Shown here piece by piece: positions 58,181 to 64,000 of a DNA stretch of 64,000 nucleotides (its first letter is position 1; each line of letters begins with the position of its first letter). The position numbers and the translations under genes were made by a program. Source of the DNA: Neoconidiobolus thromboides FSU 785 (taxonomy: Eukaryota > Entomophthoromycota > Entomophthoromycetes > Entomophthorales > Neoconidiobolaceae); the NCBI GenBank assembly GCA_025603075.1, contig MU626266.1, positions 151,325 to 215,324 of the forward strand. Reading direction: 5' to 3'. A model generated the notes under the pieces. That model was not told the DNA's origin and did not search any database. It saw only the letters and a list, made by a program, of their open reading frames with translations.

Positions 58181-58499
58181 ATGTATAAAGCAGTACTAAA
58201 TAGTAATGGAAAATTAACAGCAGAAGCAGTTTATATTGAAGATTTCATACTTAAATCTCTATATTTTTATGTTTTGGTTTTGTTTAAGTTATCTCGTAAG
58301 TAGAGCGATGTTTGTGAATGATTGAAATGAAGTTTATTTATTTCAAGCTGTAAAATAAACTTACAGCATCCGACCACCTGTTGTAGTTTTGTTAGTAACC
58401 CTATTTACAATTATTTCAACAATCTGTATTTTTTATCAAGCTACATTTATTCTTGTATTTGCTATAATGTTCATGTTTCTATGCAGTTTTATTTTATGA
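58181..58499 (+). pseudogene. Two-TM family T, copy A (broken)
   Basis: ATG at 58181 opens MYKAVLNSNGKLTAEAVYIE, like copy D (MYKPVASNIKL). The frame then shifts, and AMFVND-stop-NEVYLFQAVK-stop-TYSIRPP continues into the hydrophobic pair VVVLLVTLFTIISTICIF / FILVFAIMFMFLCSFIL, ending TGA 58497-58499. No second exon was found. Same order of elements as copies B, C and D. Confidence 0.55.
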
Positions 58500-59086
58500 A
58501 GTTTGTGTAAGCTCTGTGTAACTATTCAATTGACAGTTTGTTATCTTTTCTAATGTTAGAAATTTTTTTGATTGTTAAGGGCAGTAGATGATTATTAAGC
58601 AAAATGAGCTTATAATACCTGAGTTTTGTACTAAAAAAGAATCAATATTAAAGACGATATGAATTTGGACCCTCTTTAATATCTGACAAATGTTTCTTGT
58701 AATATAAACCTAATTATCATATCAAAATCCTTTTTTTAAGCTATAAGAGTTTGAAAGTCACAGGTCAAAATGCTTTTTTCAACATTTTACTAGTAATTTT
58801 TCTCAATTTTACATAGGATGAGAAATAGAAAAACATTTTCGGATATTTTATGACTCTATTTAAAGCAAGTGAGGAAATTATAAATTTAGTCAAGCCTTAA
58901 ATTTCTCTAGAGTGACGCTTCTTTGAGCTTGGAAGAAAATTTTGGATGAAATTATGGGTCATAAGTATAAATATTGGTGATATTGAATTAAGATCATTTG
59001 CACATGTGAACTTTATCTTCTAATCAGTTATATTCTCTTGAGATATTGAGCTTATAATAAATTTGTAATAAATGATTAGAGCGTAA

Positions 59087-59753
59087 GGTAAATCCGCTGT
59101 TCAAACCACAGTTCAAGAATTAAGTGAGCAAGAGCTAGCTAAACTAAGAAGGGCTGTTGTTAAACAGTTCGACTATTATTTTTCAAAGTACAACTTATCG
59201 AGAGACAGTTATTTAAAGAACCTTCTAGCAAAAAGTCCTGACTATAAAGTGGAAGTTGATGAAGTTTTAACCCTCCGAAAGTTTGAGAAGTATCAATCAT
59301 AAAGGTTTAATATTGGAAGTGTTAAAGGATTCTAGGGCACTTGAAGTAAAGGATGGGAAAGTTGGACTAGTAACTAATTTCAACTTAAATTTCAACTTGA
59401 AAGAGATTGTAGATCATAATGCTTACTTCAATTTTGATAAAAAGAAATGTTCAGACTTAGGAGAAAATATTTGTGAGTTTACTAAAGAAAAATTAAGAAA
59501 GCATGGTTAAATAACGAAGATACTACTCGAGAGGAGTAGGTTGTAAAAGTTCATTTGCATACATATTATGACAAAGAAGCTAATACAAGAGGGTTTAAAG
59601 TAGCTTTTTATTTATTTCCTCAACTCATTAATATTATATTTGGGGCTCTGTTTTCGTTAAATTTACTGAATGCAAGCATGCCAATAAGTTCTTTGAGCAT
59701 TATAAACAAAAAGACTTTAAACTCAAAGGTAAAAAGCTACAGTTATTAACTCA
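59087..59753 (+). pseudogene. La-motif / RRM (La-related) coding relic
   Basis: The first frame reads AVVKQFDYYFSKYNLSRDSY then LKNLLAKSPDYKVEVDEVLTL, a La motif (RNA 3'-oligo(U)-binding fold). A one-base shift at about 59281 leads to the rest of the La motif, INHKGLILEVLKDSRALEV. After a stretch with DKEANTRGFK comes GSVFVKFTECKHANKFFEHY KQKDFKLKGKKLQLLTQ, matching the second half of the RRM1 of La proteins. Between FK and GSVFV an intron seems to have lost its AG acceptor (ATATTTG|GGC). La proteins protect Pol III transcripts such as pre-tRNAs. With a shift, a missing acceptor and a stop after KLRKHG, this copy looks dead. Its last exon would splice (intron 59754-59822) into the family P copy 2 sequence. 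Confidence 0.65.
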
Positions 59754-59822
59754 GTAAGGATTTTTTAAATTTCATATAATAACAAACCAATAAGTATAGT
59801 AACCAGTATGAATTAAAAACAG

Positions 59823-60412
59823 GAAGTTAAGCAGCTGTGAGAATTTTGAAACATGGTCAAAAGACGCTTTGGAAAGAAAAAATATCTTCAAAATTACCGG
59901 AGTCATCGGTACTGTTGATATCATATCCTTTATTACACTTTCTAAAGAGTCTATGTCTGTAATCAACTATATTACATTTGATAAAAACGAACTCAATTAT
60001 GATAATCCAAAAAACATTTATACCATTTTATATGGCGGCTTTGACACTGAATTAGCTATTCAGAATTTCAATTCTGTAGATAGAAAAGTGAATTACAAAA
60101 GAAAGCCCGAAGACAAAGAAACTATTAAAGTAAACCCTAAAGCAGATCAATTAAGTTAGGACGAACTAGATCTTGTTTATTCTCCCCGAGATGAATTATT
60201 GGAATTAAAAATAGTATGCGAGGTCAAAGAATTATACTTTAACAATAAGAAACGTGACATAGAATCTGAAGGTTTAAAGCATGGAAAGTGGTAAAATTCT
60301 AAAGCTTAAAGCTTTTAGGGAAGCTAAGGTCAAATTATTGTCCATAAATTTTAAGTATCCTTGGTACCTATTGATTGTTGTGGTATTACTTATTTATACA
60401 CTATTAAAATGA
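59823..60412 (+). pseudogene. Tail-anchored family P, copy 2 (broken)
   Basis: After the acceptor AAAACAG at 59822 the frame reads ENFETWSKDALERKNIFKIT, later NYDNPKNIYTILYGGFDTEL and SVDRKVNYKRKPEDKETIKV, then TAG at 60157-60159, then DELDLVYSPRDELLELKIVC and EVKELYFNNKKRD. Shifts follow near 60290-60330, then FREAKVKLLSINFKYPW and the hydrophobic tail YLLIVVVLLIYTLLK with TGA at 60410-60412. It aligns with copy 1 throughout. Whether the La relic upstream belonged to the same gene is unresolved; the intron phases allow it. Confidence 0.55.
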
Positions 60413-60680
60413 TATGCTATTTATTTAAGATACGGCATCTTTTATTTTTTTGAATTTTTAAGCTCAAAATTAGAACAAATTGCTAATTAAGTAATGATCA
60501 AAAAAACGGATTAGACATTGGTCATTCAGGTATAGAAACTTATTTGCGATTTTGTGCCAAAGAAAGTTTTTGAAAAAGATTAACAGGATCAAAATTTTTG
60601 CTTAATTAGACTAAGTTTGATGATTTAACTCGTCAAAATTACTTTGGTAAACAAAAATTGTCATAGGTCAAGGATCATTT

Positions 60681-61090
60681 ATGCTTAAGTGCTTAAACCA
60701 CACATTTCTTTCAATATCCAATGTTGAATATACCACGACTGAAGCCATGGTATTTAATAAAAATAAAAACGAGCTATATTATCATTTATTACAAAAAGGA
60801 CTACTATACTACCAACTTTTACTTATCATATTGTTAATTGTCATATTCATAGCCATAGAAACCATCCTATACTTCTTAACTAAGTCATTGGTATTAGTAT
60901 ACATTGTTGTAGCTTCTATCGTTGCCCTTGTATTTGGAGGACATAGGGATTTGAAGGTTTGAGAATTAACTATATTGTTAAAAGTCGAACTAATATTCAT
61001 ATATTCCTGCTAATTCCATCAAAATTTATAAAAAAATCCGAAATATAGATACTTTTATCAAAAAAACAAAAATGTGATTGTCAAATTCCT
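60681..61090 (+). pseudogene. Two-TM family T, copy B (broken)
   Basis: Open frame 60681-60962 (93 residues) contains TTTEAMVFNKNKNELYYHLL and the pair LLLIILLIVIFIAIETILYF / LVLVYIVVASIVALVFGG. It is collinear with residues ~32-103 of the intact copy C. The second exon is only traceable as IRNIDTFIKKTKM followed by TGA near 61074, without a usable acceptor. The N-terminus also differs: VKDHL lies in another frame just upstream. It may still make a truncated two-helix protein. Confidence 0.55.
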
Positions 61091-61371
61091 TTCTAACTCA
61101 ACAAAAAATAGAACCTTTACTGGTTTAAATATATGCTCTATAGAGTGCAGAGTATTTTAATTCAAGAATACTGTCCCAGCTTGGTACTTGTACAGTTAAA
61201 TAGTAGGGGAATATATGTTTCCATTGCTTAGATAAAATAATTCTTTATCAAAAAGGATTTCATATGAGTGCTATAATACTCTAACCTAACATTACTTTTT
61301 TTACTACCAAATGCGGTACTTAAAAAGACTTTTAATTTAGAATACTGCTATTTTACTTTAAATTACGAATA

Positions 61372-61472
61372 TATGAGGACGTTTTTTTGGTTTCATTGCT
61401 TTTTCCATTTTTGAGCCTTATTTGAGCGGAAAATTTATTAGCAAAATTCTTGAAAAAAAATAGATCCCTATA
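61372..61472 (-). mobile_element. TATGGGG-family MITE copy (reverse)
   Basis: TATGAGGACGT left end, GAGCCTTATTTGAGCGG core, right end AGATCCCTATA. Confidence 0.75.
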
Positions 61473-61546
61473 TTATAGAAACTAGTGGAAAGTACTTTTC
61501 TAAATAAGGTAACCAAACATAATATTTAAATACATAACTAAATATT

Positions 61547-61594
61547 AGGTCAAACATTAGGTCAAACATTAAGTCAAACATTAAGTCAAACATT
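61547..61594 (+). repeat. 12-bp tandem repeat (ARGTCAAACATT)
   Basis: Four head-to-tail units: AGGTCAAACATT twice, then AAGTCAAACATT twice. Confidence 0.85.
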
Positions 61595-62087
61595 AATCTC
61601 ATTTAATATTTATTTTATTTTTATCCTTATTCAATAATTAAATATTATGCTTAAATTCTCCGAATTCTGAATTTTAAAAAAATTACTTGTACATATATAG
61701 TTACTCTATGGGATTTTATTTAATTTATGCCAACTCTTCTTTTACAACATAGCTTAGGTTTTTGTTATTTAATTTAATTTATATTTTTCAATATATATTT
61801 TATAAATGTATTTTAAATTTTCAAAGCTATGTAAATAGTATTAAAATAACGTTTGCAAGTTCTATAATTTTTAATTAAAATAAATCAAGTAAACCGTATA
61901 TCAAAAGCAAACTAACTTAATTTAAACTGTACAATTATCATAAGTTACATTTAGCTATAATGAAATAAATGTAATTATCCATATTAATTCTTTAAAATTA
62001 AATAAATTTTAAGGGATAAAAGGTATATATTGAAAAAAGTTCTAAAAAATCCTAAATAAAAGTTTAGCTTTATTGGGAACTATTATA

Positions 62088-62670
62088 ATGTATCTCAATC
62101 AACCAACATTGACAAAAAGCTCTTATGTTAAAGACATCCAACTTAAATCGCACTATTTATTCGATCTAAATATACAACATAGTATCACCGAAATAATGTT
62201 GTTCGGAACCGATAAAAATAAATCACAGTTGCCTTCAATCGTGAAAAAAACCTACAGTTATCGGATTGCACTCATAGCTTTATTAAGTATAATATTCATA
62301 GCTATAGGAATTATCCTCTATTTTTTTGCAAAATCTTCTCTATTAGTATATGCTGTTTTGACTTCTCTTGTTATCTTTTTACTTTTAGCTCATGAGATCT
62401 ACGTAAGCTATGATCTATTTTATAATTGATGTTTAATTAAATTTATTTTAGGGTTACATTCATTTTATGAAAAGCGTCAAAAATACAGATACTTACATTA
62501 AAAGAAACAAAAATGCAGTAGCTAGATTTCGTATAATTGAACAAAGGGATAGAGCTATTATTCCCCTAAATCCAAATGCTCCTCAAGGCTTACATGAAGA
62601 CCATAGCGCTTATACTAACCCAAAGTGGTACCATATTCCTCAAATGATTGACCCTAGCTATTTGAATTAA
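62088..62670 (+). CDS. Two-TM protein of family T, copy C (intact), function unknown
   Basis: Two exons, 62088-62402 and 62452-62670, with a 49-nt GTAAGC...TTTTAG intron; 177 residues. N-terminal ~57 residues are hydrophilic (YVKDIQLKSHY, SITEIMLFGTDKNKSQL). Two hydrophobic helices follow at about 60-80 (IALIALLSIIFIAIGIILYF) and 84-101 (SLLVYAVLTSLVIFLLL) with a 3-residue turn, so a hairpin is likely. The second exon encodes a basic then Pro/His-rich tail (KNTDTYIKRNKNAVARFRI, NPNAPQGLHED, WYHIPQMIDPSYLN). I do not recognise the family. The frame from 62073 begins at a non-ATG codon; ATG 62088 matches copies A and D (all start MY). It is the only undamaged member of four copies seen here. 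The architecture (hairpin plus cytosolic tail) is shared by several ER proteins such as Spo7-like regulators, but I see no sequence match strong enough to name one. Confidence 0.65.
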
Positions 62671-62724
62671 ATTTTTATTGTTTTTAATTATTATAAATTG
62701 GAAGTTGGAAGATTTTGTTCAATA

Positions 62725-62827
62725 TACGGGGATGTTTTTTTTGGTTTCATCACTTTTTCCATTTTTTAAGCGCCATTTGAGCGGAAAGACTGCCAGTAAA
62801 ATTCTTGTATAAAAATACATCTCCATA
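62725..62827 (-). mobile_element. TATGGGG-family MITE, left half of inverted pair
   Basis: TACGGGGATGT left end, AAGCGCCATTTGAGCGG core, ACATCTCCATA right end. Its right TA (62826-62827) is the left TA of the next copy. Confidence 0.85.
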
Positions 62828-62928
62828 TGTGGATGTATTTTTATATTTAAGAGTTTTACTAACAATTTTTCTACTCAAATAGCGCTTAAAAGATGGAAAA
62901 AGTAATGAAGCTAAAAAACATCTCCATA
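62826..62928 (+). mobile_element. TATGGGG-family MITE, right half of inverted pair
   Basis: TATGTGGATGT left end, CAAATAGCGCTTAAAAGATGG core, ACATCTCCATA right end. Opposite orientation to the adjoining copy. Confidence 0.85.
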
Positions 62929-63198
62929 TAGTTATCCCAAAATTTTCACCTATAGGCCAAAAATATTTGTAAACAAAGCATTTAGAAAGTTTTTTATAAT
63001 AGTGGTTGTATTTGTTATTAATTGTCAAATTTTTAAATAAGCATTTTTCTACCATTTTATGGTGTATTTATAGATACCTATTTTCTTTAATAATGTGATT
63101 TTACTTTTTTTATTTTGTTGTATTTAATATTTTACTATTATTAGTTTAATGCCACATAAATCACATAAAATAGCTTAATAAAATCCATTAAAAAAACA

Positions 63199-63299
63199 TA
63201 TAAGATGTTTTTTTTGGCCTCACTTTCCCCATCTTTTAAGCGCTATTTGAATGCAAAAAATGTTAGTAAAATCCTTAAACGCAAAAATATAGTCCCATA
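63199..63299 (-). mobile_element. TATGGGG-family MITE copy (reverse)
   Basis: TATAAGATGTTTTTTTTGG left end, AAGCGCTATTTGAATG core, right end TAGTCCCATA. Confidence 0.75.
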
Positions 63300-63546
63300 C
63301 TTTACTTCAAGTTGATATATTTCAAAGTAAGCAGCAATGATTATAAAGTTTTGATAAATTGTAGTATTGGAGAACTTCCTGGTCTACTATTTCACTATTG
63401 AGATTAATCCCCTTATCGCCATTTATTTCTATACTTAGTTCAAACGCACTATTATGACTTAATAGAAGACTTAATTATTTAATTTTAAGAAAATAATTAT
63501 CTACTCAGCTTATCAGGTTAAAACACTTCAATTTCCTGTTTCTTCA

Positions 63547-64000
63547 CTACTTTATAAAAAATGGTTTTGAATGCAAATTGAATAGTAGGATCACACAAAA
63601 AGCAACAAAATTGAGAGTCCCCAATAAGCCACCTGTTATATAAGAATATATCCGTATTTCTGGAGAGTCAAAGTCAGCAAGGTCATAAGCTGCTTGACTA
63701 AATATCAATCCAGAATGTGAGATGAGCATAAGCATTGGATAAAGTAAGCTAGAGGGTTGTTAATTTAGATATAAATAATAAGAAAAATAAGTACATTCTA
63801 GATCCCATAATCTTTATACTCCTAACAGCCTCAATGGATGCTATTGATCTGCGAAATAATATAAAGTCTCTAACAGTCCTTGTTTCTTTACTCAATTCTA
63901 TTATGACTGCAATAGTAACACCTAACAAATAAACCATACAAATTATCATTATTAAGATATTAGCATAAAAGTCAATTTTTTTAATATAATCTTCATCGTT
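63547..64000 (-). CDS. 3' part of a multi-spanning membrane protein, possibly GPCR-like
   Basis: The frame enters from the right edge: exon 64000-63795, a 46-nt intron (GTACTT...CTCTAG, 63794-63749), and exon 63748-63547 with TAG at 63547-63549; phases close over 135 residues. Hydrophobic helices: ANILIMIICMVYLLGVTIAV, then a basic loop (RDFILFRRSIASIEAVRS), a helix ILLYPMLMLISHSGLIFSQ, an acidic loop, and the last helix LLGTLNFVAFCVILLF before a short tail HSKPFFIK. A long basic loop between helices followed by a Pro-containing helix ('YP') and a final helix is compatible with TM5-TM7 of a fungal G-protein-coupled receptor of the sugar/cAMP-receptor-like type. The N-terminal part is outside the window, so this remains tentative. 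Confidence 0.5.

Larger units (their letters stand above)
61091..62087. other. Intergenic between family T copies B and C
   Basis: AT-rich. Holds one MITE (61372) and the 12-bp tandem repeat (61547). No coding frame is supported. Confidence 0.5.
62671..63546. other. Intergenic with a MITE inverted pair and a third MITE
   Basis: 3' region between copy C and the membrane protein at the right edge. Only the three MITEs listed (62725, 62826, 63199) are supported; a 101-codon minus frame over 62750-63055 is mostly MITE sequence. Confidence 0.55.

Noticed and set aside
58776-58840. Possible very degraded MITE (CAACATTTTACTAGTAATTTTTCTC ...)
   Set aside because: Resembles the middle of the family but has no terminal repeats; similarity is too short in AT-rich DNA to claim.
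62750-63055. 101-codon minus frame
   Set aside because: Built mainly from the inverted MITE pair; not a gene.
1-64000. CRISPR array, bacterial operon, prophage or plasmid features
   Set aside because: Introns, eukaryotic tRNA promoter boxes and fungal genes show a nuclear eukaryotic segment; no regularly spaced direct repeats with unique spacers were seen.

Overview
This is a very AT-rich nuclear segment from a fungus. The evidence is short spliceosomal introns (about 45-70 nt, GTAAGT-like donors, CTAAC/CTAAT-like branch sites), a fungal-style 2210-residue Ura2/CAD multifunctional protein with a degenerate dihydroorotase-like section, a mitochondrial EF-Tu with its own leader, a SAGA Sgf11, a Nas6/gankyrin, a Pol I A34-type subunit and a DHA2-type transporter. 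An early-diverging ('zygomycete'-grade) fungus fits best. That placement is an inference from base composition, low gene density and gene style, not from phylogeny. Most genes are multi-exon, so real coding regions had to be spliced by eye; exon sets were accepted only when reading phases closed.

Layout. 1-1.4 kb: 3' end of a membrane transporter (+) and an intronless forkhead factor (-). 1.4-5.8 kb: gene-poor, with MITEs. 5.84-7.88 kb: a 12-exon gene with a Myb-like middle and a U-box-like C-terminus (+). 8.1-9.6 kb: mitochondrial EF-Tu (-). 9.6-13.6 kb: relics plus a MITE cluster. 13.67-15.79 kb: Pol I A34-like subunit and TFIIH cyclin H (+). 16.9-18.5 kb: DHA2 drug/amino-acid transporter (+). 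21.8-22.9 kb: 14-3-3 (+). 24.0-26.1 kb: broken S41-type peptidase gene carrying a MITE (-). 27.74 kb: tRNA-Met (-). 28-42 kb: gene-poor, with an orphan Asn/Tyr-rich ORF, many MITEs, a piggyBac-like MITE and one decayed two-TM gene. 42.2-56.0 kb: a gene-dense block in which I found no MITE: Nas6 (+), CAD/URA2 (+), SGF11 (+), SAC1 (-). 57.3-62.7 kb: an array of decaying and one intact lineage-specific genes (tail-anchored family P, a La-motif relic, two-TM family T). 63.5-64 kb: 3' part of a multi-spanning membrane protein, possibly GPCR-like (-).

The dominant unexplained structure is a ~100-105 bp inverted-terminal-repeat element (ends TATGGGGATGT...ACATCCCCATA, TA target duplication), present in about 35 recognisable copies. 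One copy interrupts the S41 gene so cleanly that removing the element plus one TA restores the reading frame. A second structure is the P/T gene array: four T paralogs (three broken, one intact at 62088-62670) and two P paralogs (both broken), with no function I recognise. A third is a single ~200 bp piggyBac-like MITE with TTAA ends.

The intact genes are mainly housekeeping: pyrimidine synthesis (CAD), Pol I and TFIIH transcription, SAGA deubiquitination, proteasome assembly (Nas6), PI4P turnover (Sac1), mitochondrial translation (EF-Tu) and 14-3-3 signalling. No operon-like logic is expected or seen.
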